From positions 1 through 64,000 of the forward strand of contig JAPJBO010000227.1 of assembly GCA_030068145.1 (NCBI GenBank): a stretch of DNA of 64,000 nt. The letters are read 5' to 3'. This stretch comes from Diplonema papillatum. Lineage: Eukaryota; Euglenozoa; Diplonemea; Diplonemida; Diplonemidae. Below are positions 21,205 to 31,990 of this stretch, piece after piece. Below the pieces are notes generated by a model. That model was given only the letters and a program-made list of their open reading frames with translations, was not told where the DNA came from and made no database searches. A program made the position numbers and the translations under genes. Position 1 is the first letter of the stretch; each line of letters begins with the position of its first letter.

Positions 21205-22593
21205 ATGCCTGCCGAGAAATTTGACCACCCCTTTGCGCGGATTGCCCCGGCATGGACGTGGGAGCGAAACAAGACCTGGGGACTACCGACGTTTTATGCG
21301 TTGGTAGCGTGGCTGTCTGACATGCAGTGGACCGAGAGCGGGCAGGCGTCAATGCTAGAGCTTGCGATCGACTTTGAACTCTTCTCGGGCCTCAGCATGC
21401 CGCTGCACGGGAATGCGCCGAAGGGGGTGAGAGAACGGGGAAACGTCCTGCGCTGCATGATGAGCGCGTTGGACAAGCTGGCGGCACAGCAAGGGCTGGG
21501 AAGCTGCATGAGAGGGGAGAGGGTGTGCCCGACGACGTCGCTGTCGTTCATGGGCATCTCGGGGATATCGGGTATACGGCCCAGGCCACGCTTTCGCGAG
21601 GCACACACGGGGACGATACTTGAGGAACAAGTGAAAGGAAGCGATGTAGGGACGCAGTGCCCGGCGTACCCTGACTGGACGATCGGGAGAGCGGCGAGGT
21701 GGGCCCTGCCTGCCCCACCACAACTGCACCCAGACCCCGTGCATATGCCGGGTGTCGATATAGAGAAGGCACTCGTCACGTGCGCGACCCATCACAAAGG
21801 GAAGTGTGAGGCGTGCAGAGCACTCGTCCGAAGGGACGTTCCCACGGTAGAGATGTGCTGCCGGCACCATCACCACGCGAACGATGGGCAGCCGATCGCG
21901 GTGTGCACAGGGCACAGCACGACGAAGTGCGGCGAGTGCAAGACGGCGGCGGCGTGTTGCCGCAGCGGGCATCATGCCTGCCGCACGCATGGCAGAGGAA
22001 CCTGCCAAGAGTGCAAAAGGCTCCCTACGCTGACGCAGAGGCGACCGGCGGCATGTTGCAGCCGCGGCCACCACCAGTCCAACAAGCCGAACGTCCAGTC
22101 AACCCCCGGACGCAACAAGAAGAAGAGGCCCTCCTCACCCACCCAGGTGGGCGTACAACGGGAAACGCCAGTAGGAAAGCGAGCGGCGCGAGCGCCGCTC
22201 GCGGCAACGAAAAAGGAGACGGCGACGACCGGACGGGCGACCAAGAGGCCGCCACCAACGCCAGGAACCAGCGAACGACCAGCGCTGAAGAAGAGGGTGC
22301 TCGGCACCCCGAAGGAAGGCCCGATCGCCGGCCGCAAGCGGAAGAAGACGAAGGCGACCACACCCGACTCAGGGGTGCATCGAAGGAAAAAGAAGGTACC
22401 GAGGGCAAGCAGCTCTCAGAAACGACCGGGGACCACGGGCACACCAATGCCCTCGAAAGAGAAAAACGGGCACACGTGCCCGCCCTCGTACTCGCCGACT
22501 CAGTCTCTGGAATCGCAAGAAAGCCAAATCCCGCTAGCGCCACAAATGCTCGACCTTGACGACGCAATGGCAGGTGACGACGTCATCCGATAA
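21205..22593 (+). CDS. LINE downstream ORF: Cys/His modules and a basic tail
   Basis: 462 codons, starting 38 bases after the RT stop in another frame. Residues about 1-185 form a Trp-rich region without a known domain (WLSDMQWTESGQASMLELAI). Residues about 190-285 hold repeated C/H pairs (CATHHKGKCEACR, CTGHSTTKCGECK, CRTHGRGTCQECK), resembling tandem zinc-binding modules. The rest is rich in Lys, Arg, Pro, Ser and Thr and probably disordered and nucleic-acid binding. A separate ORF behind the RT is unusual for a LINE. Reinitiation after the RT stop is one way it could be translated; this is inference. Confidence 0.8.
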   Translation: MPAEKFDHPFARIAPAWTWERNKTWGLPTFYALVAWLSDMQWTESGQASMLELAIDFELFSGLSMPLHGNAPKGVRERGNVLRCMMSALDKLAAQQGLGSCMRGERVCPTTSLSFMGISGISGIRPRPRFREAHTGTILEEQVKGSDVGTQCPAYPDWTIGRAARWALPAPPQLHPDPVHMPGVDIEKALVTCATHHKGKCEACRALVRRDVPTVEMCCRHHHHANDGQPIAVCTGHSTTKCGECKTAAACCRSGHHACRTHGRGTCQECKRLPTLTQRRPAACCSRGHHQSNKPNVQSTPGRNKKKRPSSPTQVGVQRETPVGKRAARAPLAATKKETATTGRATKRPPPTPGTSERPALKKRVLGTPKEGPIAGRKRKKTKATTPDSGVHRRKKKVPRASSSQKRPGTTGTPMPSKEKNGHTCPPSYSPTQSLESQESQIPLAPQMLDLDDAMAGDDVIR

Positions 22594-22660
22594 CCTGACT
22601 TTCAAGGCAGTGCATGCTAATCCACGTGGTTCATGTACTTAAAAGAACTCAATGCTTAAC

Positions 22661-23656
22661 AAAATTTGACGTGGGCGGCTTTAGATCTACATCTGAATGA
22701 CACCTCAACCACAATATGTTGTCGACACCACAAGGTTTTGACCCTGCATGGTATCCAAGTTTTCCCCTCGTGTTGGCACCGCGAAGCGAGGTCCGTCGCT
22801 GCTAGCGGGCCCAGAGAAGGGAAATAAAACGGCGTAATGCCCTTATATCCCGGTCAAAACAAATTTGTGCCCTTATATCCCGGTTCGGGATATGAGGGCA
22901 CCAAATTTGTTTTGCACCGGGTTTTTAAAGCAGGTTCAAAATTTGGGTCCAAAATTTGGGTCCAAAATTTGGGTCCAAAATTTGGGTCCAAAATTTGGGT
23001 CCAAAATTTGGGTCCAAAATTTGGGTCCAAAATTTGGGTCCAAAATTTGGGTTCAAAATTTGGGCCAGAGAAGGGAAATAAAACCGTGTAATCCAAATCG
23101 CAAATGCAGGACTTCTGCACGGCGAGGTATATCCCCAGAATCTGGAGTTAAAGGGTGTGTGGAACTGGGGAAAGAGGTTGCGACACTTGTGTAGTGGGAT
23201 CTTCCGGATGAGACGGTGCCAAATGGAGGTGGGCTTGTATTTGATGCTAGGATCCAACATCAGGCAACATTGTGCCCAGCACTGAATGAAAAAGTTTGCC
23301 CCCCCCTCCTACCATATATACATCCACGAGATGCAAGATTGTGCCTAATACTGAATGAAAAAGTTTCCCACCCCTCCTACCATATCATGCAGGGTCAAAA
23401 CCTTGTGTCTTTTTAAAACGCTCCCGCGGGGCCGGTCACCCCGCAGGGCCGCCGGTGGCCCCAAAAAAAATTTTGGAAAAAAAAAATTGCTCAACTTCCT
23501 CAAAAATTACCGCAGTTTTTGTTCCTAAATTTTAAAATTCAAAAAACCCGATTTTTTTCCAGAATTTTTTTTTTTTTTGGCCATTTCCAAAAAGACACAA
23601 GGTTTTGACCCTGCATGATATCCCCCCCCACCATATATGGTCGACAAACCCCGCAG
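22661..23656 (+). other. CNOT10 intron 3, part downstream of the LINE
   Basis: 22926-23066 is a 13-bp tandem array (about 11 units of AAAATTTGGGTCC). A half MITE 1 end lies at 22730-22750. 23275-23385 carries two copies of a ~70-bp segment (ACTGAATGAAAAAGTTT). The MITE 1 copy at 23386-23617 ends 39 bases before exon D, so most of the acceptor region is transposon-adjacent. Confidence 0.8.
23386..23617. mobile_element. MITE family 1 copy next to CNOT10 exon D, TSD ATAT
   Basis: 232 bp with intact CATGCAGGG/CCCTGCATG ends and ATAT at 23382-23385 and 23618-23621. Confidence 0.9.
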
Positions 23657-24313
23657 ACGCCGACGCTGTGGCTGCGCATGGCACAGTGCTGCATCCGGCA
23701 GTGGGAGCTCAACTTGGCGAAGGAGCAGACGCGGGCGTTCGAGGAGAAGCAGCAGGTCCCGACACCGAGCTCCCTGAGCATCCCGCCGCGGCAGGTCATC
23801 TACCTGCCGACCGCCGACGTGCTGCTGCCGAAGAGCATAAAGGCGGAGCCTGGCGACGACATGAGCCTCGTCTTCGCCGACAAGTGCCTGCGCAACGCAC
23901 ACTACCTCATGCTTCGCCGCTTCCGCGGCCGGAAGTCGAAGCACCACGGAAACGGGGCGAAGGAGGAAAATGGCGACGAAGAAGGCAACGACAAGGAGGA
24001 TGACGGCGAGGGCAGAGACGAAGGCGACGGGCAACTAGAAGAATCCGAGCTGCACGCCGAGTCCGCCGACGATCCCGAAGTCGCGGCGGTGCTGCAGGCG
24101 GTGTACTGCAACATGGCGTACACGGCCCTCTGCCTGTCGAACCCTTCCGTGGCGCTGGCCGCCGGGGAGAAGCTGCTATCCCTTCCGTCTCTCTTCAAAG
24201 AGAACCACATCACGTGCCTCTCGTACTGCGTCGAAGCCTACTGCCGCCTCGGCCGCGCGTCCGAAGCGCTCGAGCTGCTCAACAAGGCGAACCTGCAGGA
24301 TCTGCTGGCCTCG
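23657..24313 (+). CDS. CNOT10: CNOT10 exon D
   Basis: Starts in phase 0 after CCGCAG and encodes TPTLWLRMAQCCIRQWEL (human NPRLWLRLAECCIAAN), FADKCLRNAHYLML (human AAICLRNALLLL), a Lys/Glu/Asp-rich insert (about residues 95-140 of the exon), then VAAVLQAVYCNMAYTALCL and EAYCRLGRASEALELLN, the later TPR helices. The likely donor is CTCG|GTATCC at 24314, phase 0. A copy of the exon end including this donor lies at 24439-24524. Confidence 0.92.
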
Positions 24314-26664
24314 GTATCCCTCACTCATTTTCTCCACATTCCTCATTTTGGCGAGTGCGGCTTTAGATCTGCGTCTATATGGGTCTAAAGTAGGTCTTTA
24401 AACCTTGGTTACTTTAGACTTCGAGATTTGAATCCGGAATGCCGGATCTGCTGGCCTCGGTATCCCTCACTCATTTTCTTCACATTCCTCATTTTGGCGA
24501 GTGCGGCTTTAGATCTGCGTCTATATATATCCCACGTGCCATGTGTACGAGTCTGGAACTGCATCAAAGTCGCGGTATAAAGTGCCGAAGTCTGAAGTTC
24601 TTCCTCATTTGGCGAGCAAGTAGCCAGGGTCTAAAGTAGGTCTTTAGACCTTGGTTACTTAGACTTCGAGGTGCTGACAACCCGAATCCCGCCCCACCAA
24701 CCTTTCGGAGAGGAGTCACAGACCCCAAAAGCAGCGTGTGGGACTCAAAGCCCGACTGGTGAAAGTGACAATCGGACTACTTCGATTCAGCCATACAAAA
24801 CACACAAACGTACTATACCTTAAAGGAACCTTCATGACTACGGTCACCCGGAGACTGGATCCCTAAGCGAACTTGCACTCTAAACACAGGACGCCCCTTC
24901 GTGCTTGACCCTGCCTTGCGGAGCCGGCATTCAGAGCTCGCACCACACCTCTTCTTCCTCTGCTGAACGGCCCGCCTTCGGCAGCAGCCCGATTCACATC
25001 GGCTCCACCGCCGAAGAACGCGATAGCCTCAGGTTCATTTTTCTTTTGATTTCTTTTGTCTCCCCGCCGTAGGTACCAGGGAAGGCCTGCTACACGGAAG
25101 CCTACTGCAGAGCCACGGGCCTACGGGTCAAGTGGCTACCGATTTTCCCAAACTAAAGCATCAAGGCGTGGCGCACCTTGGGGCTTGGCGCTCGTGCTGA
25201 ACACAAGCTCGTCGAGACGGTCAGCCACAGGGCAGAGCGGACGGGGTTGTGACACTGTGCTGCCTCCGACTCAAGCTTTGCAAGCTGTAGTTGACCGTCA
25301 CGTTCCTGGGGCAGCAGTCAGTTGTGAGACTGGCAGGTGAGCAGCGTCACCTCCCCTAGCGAGCTCTCGGATCAAGCTGCGTCTGATGCAGCTGTTGTAT
25401 GGATCGCCTACATACACTCAGCCGCGCGTGCCTTCATTGCGAAGGTTACTGCTGCGGCCTTCTGGGTGGCAGCTGTGTCAGGTCAAGTAGCGAGATCTGA
25501 GGCCCTGTGATGGCTGAGTGCACACCTAAGCAGGGCTGCATCCTCGTGTTATAGCTGTGTTGTGTATGAGGCTTCGTGGGGGCCTGGTCAATCATCACTA
25601 CAGGGCACAAACCTTTCTTGACAGTGATTGGACAGTCGGGATTGGCCGGGGGCGGGTCTCCAAGATAATTGTAAAGCAAGACCTGCCCCCTGCGCCTGCT
25701 GTCTCCTGCCCCCTGCGCCTGCTGTCTCCGGCTGCTTCGGCAGACGACACATACTACTACTACTTCTTTCAACAAAACTACGCATTTCTTCTCTGTCTCC
25801 CCGCCCCCCAAGTGAGCTCTAACTTTGGCTTGGTCTGCGTTCAACGAGCGAAACCCGACGAAGAACGAGGTGTACACAGCACCGCAGTGGAAAAAATGAA
25901 GTAGTCCTCAAGGGTTCGTACCCTACCTGCGGAGTCTTACTACTCCCTCTTTCCCTGTCCCACCTGTGTTCTTCTATTTGACATTCTCTTCGAAGAAGAC
26001 TTGTTATCGCATCAAATACGATCGTGTTATGTCTAGTACAAGCTATCACAGGCAATTGTAGTCCCTGTGCTGGCCTGTTGCTAGCCTGTTGCTCGCCTGT
26101 TGCTAGCCTGTTGCTAGCCTGTTGCTAGCCTGTTGCTAGCCTGTTGCTAGCCTGTTGCTAGCCTGTTGCTAGCCTGTTGCTAGCCTGTTGCTAGCCTGTT
26201 GCTAGCCTGTTGCTAGCCTGTTGCTAGCCTGTTGTTAGCCTGTTGCTAGCTTGTTGCTAGCCTGTTGCTAGCCTGTTGCTAGCCTGTTGTTAGCCTGTGC
26301 TAGCCTGTGCTAGCCTGTGCTAGCCTGTTGCTAGCCTGTTGCTAGCCTGTTGCTAGCCTGTTGCTAGCCTGTTGCTAGCCTGTTGCTAGCCTCTTGCTAG
26401 CCTGTTGCTAGCCTGTTGCTAGCCTCTTGCTAGCCTGTTGCTAGCCTGTTGCTAGCCTGTTGCTAGCCTGTTGCCAGCCTGTTGCTAGCCTGTTGCTAGC
26501 CTGTTGCTAGCCTGTTGCTAGCCTGTTGCTAGCCTGTTGCCAGCCTGTTGCTAGCCTGTTGCTAGCCTCTTGCTAGCCTGTTGCTAGCCTGTTGCTAGCC
26601 TCTTGCTAGCCTGTTGCTAGCCTGTTGCTAGCCTCTTGCTAGCCTGTTGCTAGCCTGTTGCTAG
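24314..26664 (+). other. CNOT10 intron with a duplicated exon end and an 11-bp minisatellite
   Basis: 24439-24524 duplicates the last 17 bases of exon D plus ~65 bases of intron. The segment around TAGGTCTTTAAACCTTGG (24381-24424) recurs at 24631-24672. 25068-25300 is dispersed repeat C. From about 26065 to 26665 runs a minisatellite of ~55 units of CTAGCCTGTTG with a few variants. Exon D and the next recognised exon do not join in phase, so one more small exon probably lies in this stretch; I could not identify it. Confidence 0.75.
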
Positions 26665-26751
26665 CCTTGATAGACGGCCAGCAGGCAGTTTGATGCACTT
26701 CCAAGGTGCTCACTTGCTGCTTGAAACAATACCACCTCGACCCCCCGACAG

Positions 26752-26911
26752 CACGCGTCACACGGCGGCGCTCTTCACCAACCTCTGCATTGTGCATATC
26801 ATGCAAGGCAAATTCGGCCGCGCGCAGCAATGCTTGGATCAGTTCAAAGGCGAAGACCAGCCCGCGGCGGACCTTCTCCAGATCTACCTCCACCTCGCAG
26901 CTGGGAACAAG
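26752..26911 (+). CDS. CNOT10: CNOT10 exon E
   Basis: Encodes RHTAALFTNLCIVHIMQG, KFGRAQQCLDQF and ADLLQIYLHLAAGNK, matching human [27 protein letters not shown] and AILLAVYLELQNGNT. The donor AAG|GTATGC at 26912 is clear, phase 0. The 5' edge is uncertain: the best acceptor (CCCCCCGACAG at 26741-26751) needs two bases from the preceding exon, and exon D ends in phase 0. Confidence 0.88.
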
Positions 26912-27894
26912 GTATGCCTATATATGTCTACCCCTCCAAGTAATGTTGCCATGCGACATGAAGCTGTGCCTATATGTCTACCCCTCCAGCTAATGTTGCC
27001 TTGCGACATGAAGCTGTGCCTATATGTCTACCCCTCCAGCTAATGTTGCCTTGCGACATGAAGCTGGTGAAGCCGCTGCCCGCTCTAATTATTTTTGCCG
27101 TGGAAACCAGGGAAAGCCTGCTACACGGGAGAACCAAGCGTCACGGTACTGCAGAGCCACGGGCCTACGGGTCAAGCGGCTACCGATTTGCCAAGCTAAA
27201 GCATCAAGGCTTGGCGCACCTTGGGGCTTGGCGCTTGCACTGAACCCAAGCTCGTCGAGACGGTCAGCCACAGGGCAGAGCGGACGGGGTTGTAGCACTG
27301 TGCTGCCTCCGACTCAAGCTTTGCAAGCTGTGGTTGAGCAGAAGGTCCTACTCGAGGCGGTGTAGATCTCTCACACACACACCCACACCACATCAGCTGT
27401 GCAGTGAGGATACTGACAACCTGGGCCATACTCCGCTTCAGGGGTCACCCGTGTTTTGAATTCCCACACTCTCACCACGAGCAGCCAGCAGGAGCTTCAG
27501 CCGTAACGTAAGCCAGGGCTTACGCTCCACGTGTGGAACGTGTGGATTTCCACACGTTAATTCTTTTTGGATTTTGTTCCCCCACGTGTGGATCCATAGG
27601 TACCACATGTGGATTTTGATTTATTGGTCCACATGCAGGAGAGACCAGTGGCCAAGGCCGCACAGCCAGGTGTCGCCAAGTCCAGTAGCTACCTAGCGAC
27701 GCTATTTCTTTTTGCAGTCGCACATAAGGGGAAGGGGTTTTCCCCCTCGAACCTTACGCGCCCACATGTGGACCACCCGTATTTTCTCTGAGGCCGAAAA
27801 CGGAGCGTAAGCCCTGGTCAGGTGTTGCCCATCATTGAATTCCGCACACTCTCTATCTCGCCCTCTCCCTCTCACCTCAACCGAACTGTTACAG
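26912..27894 (+). other. CNOT10 last intron
   Basis: 26922-27070 carries three tandem ~50-bp units (TATATGTCTACCCCTCCA, GCGACATGAAGCTG). 27108-27335 is a copy of dispersed repeat C. 27530-27610 has repeated CACGTGTGGA motifs. The intron ends in a long pyrimidine tract before GTTACAG. Confidence 0.8.
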
Positions 27895-27957
27895 GCCGAC
27901 GCGATTGCAGAAGTCACCAACCGACCGCTCGTGCCGCCGTTCACGGTTCAGCCCTAG
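27895..27957 (+). CDS. CNOT10: CNOT10 terminal exon
   Basis: Phase 0 after TTACAG, encoding ADAIAEVTNRPLVPPFTVQP and a TAG. The preceding exon ends in LAAGNK, and human CNOT10 continues ...NGNTQLALQIIKRNQLLP... to a C-terminus with PAFTTVQ, so both the helix and the final FTVQ-like tail agree. The protein lacks the longer Pro-rich linker seen in animals. Confidence 0.82.
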   Translation, partial: ADAIAEVTNRPLVPPFTVQP

Positions 27958-28510
27958 ACCCTTGCCGCGCGGAGCAGAATTCAATTTCCTGCACAGGCTG
28001 GCAGCGCAACCCGCGTAGAGTTGCACCGCCGCGCAAGAAAAGGGACGGCCCGCAGCCGGCGTCCATCCCTTGTCTCCTCCTGGTGGGACAGCCCGCCGCT
28101 GTTAATCGCAGGTGAATAACGGCCCCACCACGGTCGGTCAGGCCCATCCCTGCCGCCTTGAGCTGCATAGAATCGCCTGGAGCTGCAGTCCTCGGTCGCG
28201 TGCCACGGTCTTAGCAGGAGGGGGTGGTCCGGCTTTGCGGAAGGTGAGGAGCCTTCCCGATCCGGATTGTATCTTTTTTTGTTTTCCTGTTTTTTTTTTC
28301 TTCTTCGTATCCTCGTTTTTTTTTTCTCTTCTTCTTTTCTTCCTCGATTTGCGCCGCATTGCGGGGGATGATACGTACGAGAGGGAGGGGCGGCGGCAAA
28401 GTGGTTGAGGAGGGTGTCCCCCCCACTGCAAAAAAGAATTTTTTTCCCTTACCTTATCCCACAAAACCAGCACCAATAACCACGACCCTCCCCCCCCCCC
28501 CCATCATCAG
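27958..28510. other. No gene recognised
   Basis: Downstream of CNOT10. Pyrimidine- and purine-rich runs near 28270-28345; no recognisable poly-A signal cluster or gene. Confidence 0.5.
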
Positions 28511-28762
28511 ACACGGTTGTAGGGGCCTTCTCCCCGTGACGGATTCGCCTGTGCTCTAGTAGCACGGGTGGTCCTGGCTGTGACGAGCTACGAACAGCCG
28601 CCTGACAAACCAGACTCACACCGCAGTCCTGTCTGCAGACACTCAGGTTCCACGCTGATGATGGTCCGCCTTATCTGTCCGTGGCTTAAAGGACCGAAAC
28701 ACGGCGCAGACGGGACCAGTGCGGCGTTGAGCTCATACCCATTCCAAGCACGTTCTTGCAAC
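28511..28762 (+). repeat. Dispersed repeat D, copy 1 (~250 bp)
   Basis: Starts CACGGTTGTAGGGGCCTTCT and ends CCAAGCACGTTCTTGCAA. Near-identical copies at 30053-30304 and 47890-48137; partial copies at 32425-32560 and 10195-10270. Constant 3' end and size suggest a SINE-like element, but no tRNA head is evident. Confidence 0.8.
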
Positions 28763-30052
28763 CCCCCCCCCCCCCCTCCCATTATTACTGTACCGGGTAA
28801 AACCTGGGACCTCCCCCAAAAATGGGGCTGGGTGTCGTTTTCCCCGGTTCGGCATTTATTTTCGGGGTTTGCGACTTTGCGGAACATCGCGACCCTGATG
28901 CTTGCCCGCGCCTTGAGGTGCTCAATACTCAGCTCGTCCCCTAGATGCCGCTGTCATAGGAGGCTGCAGGGACCACCACTGGTGCGGTCACGCAGGGAGA
29001 CCTGTCCCAGGTTTTACCGGTCTGTCATTAAAAGCATCTGCAGATCTTACAACATGGAAAGCCTGTAGACTATACCCCGCTTACCATTTTCACCTGCTTC
29101 GTAAGCATTGGCTCAAGAGGGCCGTGTCAACAAGAAATGTGTTGTACCCCCGAAAACAGGCGCAATCTGGTGAAATGTACTGTTTGCGTGCAACTCATCG
29201 TGAAGGCTGAAAAAAGGCGTAGGCGCGTGGATCGGTGTTTTTGATCAGTATTCCCAACCTGAATGAGAAACGGGGGCAAAGAAACCACAAGGTGGAAGTC
29301 TACCTGGGTTACCGAATTGAAGAAGAAACAGGGCGAAATAAAACCAACAGAGTCGATCAACCACGCACAATACACACACAAAACGGAGCGCCTGTCCTTT
29401 TTTAGTGGCTAACAATCTTGCGGTTTGTCCGACAACGTATTGCGAAGGCTAAAAAGACGTCGGCATTTTTGGGTGGTTGATCAGAATTCCTAGCCCGAAG
29501 AATGGGCAAAGCACGCAAGTTGAGAAATACTCGACGTAGCTGCCTCGACTCCGAATGGAAGGGAGGAAATATAGAGGTAAGGGGCAAATACAATACAAGC
29601 ACAATCTGATTTGTTCTTCGCTTACACCACCGTGTGTTGTTTTCTCACTCAGGACTTTGACCTGTTGTGTTTGTATGATTCGTTGTGTAGGGGTAGACCC
29701 GCATGACCTCACGTCCGTTCAACACGCGGTTCGGTAGTTACAGCACTTTGGATCCCTTCTGTTCTTTGTAAAAACTGATCACACCGACACGGCACATACA
29801 AACAAAAATTATCTTACCTCGTGTAACCGCCACTTTTACGACACTCAGGGCACAAACGATATCTTTCCATTTTGACGAGGGTCACCCCGGAGACTTTAAG
29901 CCCCCGGAGTTTCAAGCGAACTTTCACTCTAAAAAGAACCTGGCGAATTACGGTAGCTACACCCGAAACACCCCCCCCCTGAACACGAAACTAAGATTTC
30001 CCCCCCCACGTGTTGGCCTGAGTGCCCTGAGTTTTTTAACTGATTGCTCAGA
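28763..30052. other. No gene recognised
   Basis: Contains a diverged family A repeat (29410-29510) and otherwise unrecognised DNA. Confidence 0.5.
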
Positions 30053-30304
30053 CACGGTTGTAGGGGCCTTCTCCCCGTGACGGATTCGTCTGTGCTCTAG
30101 TAGCACGGGTGGTCCTGGCTGTGACGAGCTACGAACAGCCGCCTGACAAACCAGACTCACACCGCAGTCCTGTCTGCAGGCACTCAGGTCCCACGCTGAT
30201 GATGGTCCGCCTTATCTGTCCGTGGCTTAAAGGACCGAAACACGGCGCAGACGGGAGCAGTGCGGTGTTGAGCACATACCCATTCCAAGCACGTTCTTGC
30301 AATC
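30053..30304 (+). repeat. Dispersed repeat D, copy 2
   Basis: Over 95 percent identical by eye to 28511-28762 apart from small changes; same ends. Confidence 0.85.
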
Positions 30305-30335
30305 GCCCCACGTGTTGAATGGACACCGAAAGCGA

Positions 30336-30668
30336 GCGTGCACGGTGAGGGTCCAGCCTCAGAAGCTGGCAACACAGGACCCCCAAAGAACGCGCAGAAT
30401 GGGAAGCAAAAGGATGAGTGGTGGGAGTCCTGTGTGTCTAGGGGCTTGTCTCTCACTCAAAGCTTTTTGTTGGCTGGCTTGCTGGCTGCTGACTTGCTGG
30501 TGCTGACTTGCTGGAGTTAAAGAGGGTGTGCCCGAGTCACACCCGAACAGCGGGCGTGCTGCAACCAAAACGCGTGTAAGTCCACACCCGGAAGAAGGCG
30601 GGTGTGCCACCCGCTTTTTTAACTCCAGCTTCGACTCCAGCTTCAGAGGCTGGACTCAACCGTGCACA
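30336..30668. mobile_element. MITE family 2 copy with internal filler
   Basis: Left end CACGGTGAGGGTCCAGCCTC and right end GAGGCTGGACTCAACCGTGC are inverted copies; the interior holds the GTTAAAGAGGGTGTG palindrome at 30516-30620. Confidence 0.7.
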
Positions 30669-31990
30669 CTCGCTTTTGTCGCTTTTGTCGCTGTTGTCAC
30701 GAGTCACACAAGGCAGTCCCTCGAGTATTTTTTACATAAGCGCCAGCTTGAAAGGAAATGCTCGACGATGCTGCCCGACAAAGAACAGAAGGGATCCCAA
30801 GTGCTGTAACTACCGAACCACGTGTTGAACGGACGTGAGGTCATGCGGGTCTACCCCTACACGACAAATCACACAAACACAACAGGTCAAAAAATCCTGA
30901 GTGAGAAAACAACACACGGTGGTGTAAGCGAAGAACAAAAAGGGATGAAGTGGAGTAGGGAGGCCGCGGTGGAGTGGGTGAAGCTGCGAAACTGTTTTGC
31001 CAACAGCTGCGACTCATCCACGCACTGTTTCGCGGAGAGAAAACGTTAGGTTCTGACGAACGCAGGCGTGCGAAGGCCAAACGCCTCGCCCTTCTCACAA
31101 CAGAGCGACACCACCCAACACGCCCGAACCCGAAGGTTTCTCCCCAAAGCGGGCCTTTTTTTGTTGGGGGGGGGGGAGTCATTTGGCTCTTCGCCGAGTG
31201 CCTCTCCGGAGTAGGAATTGGCAGCTAGCTTCTGGCCTCATCGCACTCGGTCTCGGCTTGGGTCATCGAGTTCATTCTTCATCAGAACGGGAAGGAAGGA
31301 GAGAAGTCTGACAGAAACCTGATAACTTGCTTACTACACACCCGAACAGCGGGCGTGCTGCAACCAAAACGCGTGTAAGTCCACACCCGGAAGAAGGCGG
31401 GTGTGCCACCCGCTTTTTTAACTCCAGCTTCGACTCCAGCTTCAGAGGCTGGACTCAACCGTGCACACTCGCTGTTGTCACGAGTCACACAAGGCAGTCC
31501 CTCGAGTATTTTTTCGTTCTGTTTTGCCAACAGCTGCGACTCATCCACGCACTGTTTCGCGGAGAGAAAACGTTAGGTTCTGACGAACGCAGGCGTGCGA
31601 AGGCCAAACGCCTCGCCCTTCTCACAACAGAGCGACACCACCCAACACGCCCGAACCCGAAGGTTTCTCCCCAAAGCGGGCCTTTTTTTGTTGGTGGGGG
31701 GGGGGGAGTCATTTGGCTCTTCGCCGAGTGCCTCTCCGTAGTAGGAATTGGCAGCTAGCTTCTGGCCTCATCGCACTCGGTCTCGGCTTGGGTCATCGAG
31801 TTCATTCTTCATCAGAACGGGAAGGAAGGAGAGAAGTCTGACAGAAACCTGATAACTTGCTTACTACACACCCGAAAAGCGGGCGTGCTGCAACCAAAAC
31901 GCGTGTAAGTCCACACCCGGAAAAAAACTGGGTGTGCCACCCGCTTTTTTATCTCCAGCTTCGACTCCAGCTTCGGAGGCTGGACTCAAC
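30538..31990 (+). repeat. Large direct duplication with MITE 2 pieces
   Basis: The block from ACACCCGAACAGCGGGCGTG through AGAAACCTGATAACTTGCTT occurs at 30538-31335 and again at 31338-31864, and starts a third time at 31867. The second copy lacks about 270 bases found in the first. The core (from CGACTCATCCACGCACTGTT) also occurs alone at 51400-51728. No coding function; the apparent ORFs shift between copies. Confidence 0.85.

Larger units (their letters stand above)
15905..22660 (+). mobile_element. Non-LTR retrotransposon (LINE), APE type, with 2A motif and three coding parts
   Basis: A near-complete LINE in sense orientation in CNOT10 intron 3. Order: ORF1-like Pro-rich region (15923-16588, one frame change), a 957-bp DNA element inserted at 16589-17545, a 2A motif, an AP-type endonuclease, an RT with a C-terminal Cys/His knuckle (to 21166), a second ORF (21205-22593) and a 67-bp tail ending ACTCAATGCTTAAC. 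No poly-A. The RT frame and the last ORF are open throughout, so the copy is young apart from the insertion and the ORF1 frame change. The 5' edge is estimated. Confidence 0.93.

Noticed and set aside
17652-21352. Many - strand frames over the LINE
   Set aside because: Shadows of the strongly biased, GC-rich RT frame.
22926-23066. Regular repeat with short spacing, CRISPR-like at first glance
   Set aside because: It is a 13-bp head-to-tail tandem array with no spacers, in a eukaryotic intron.
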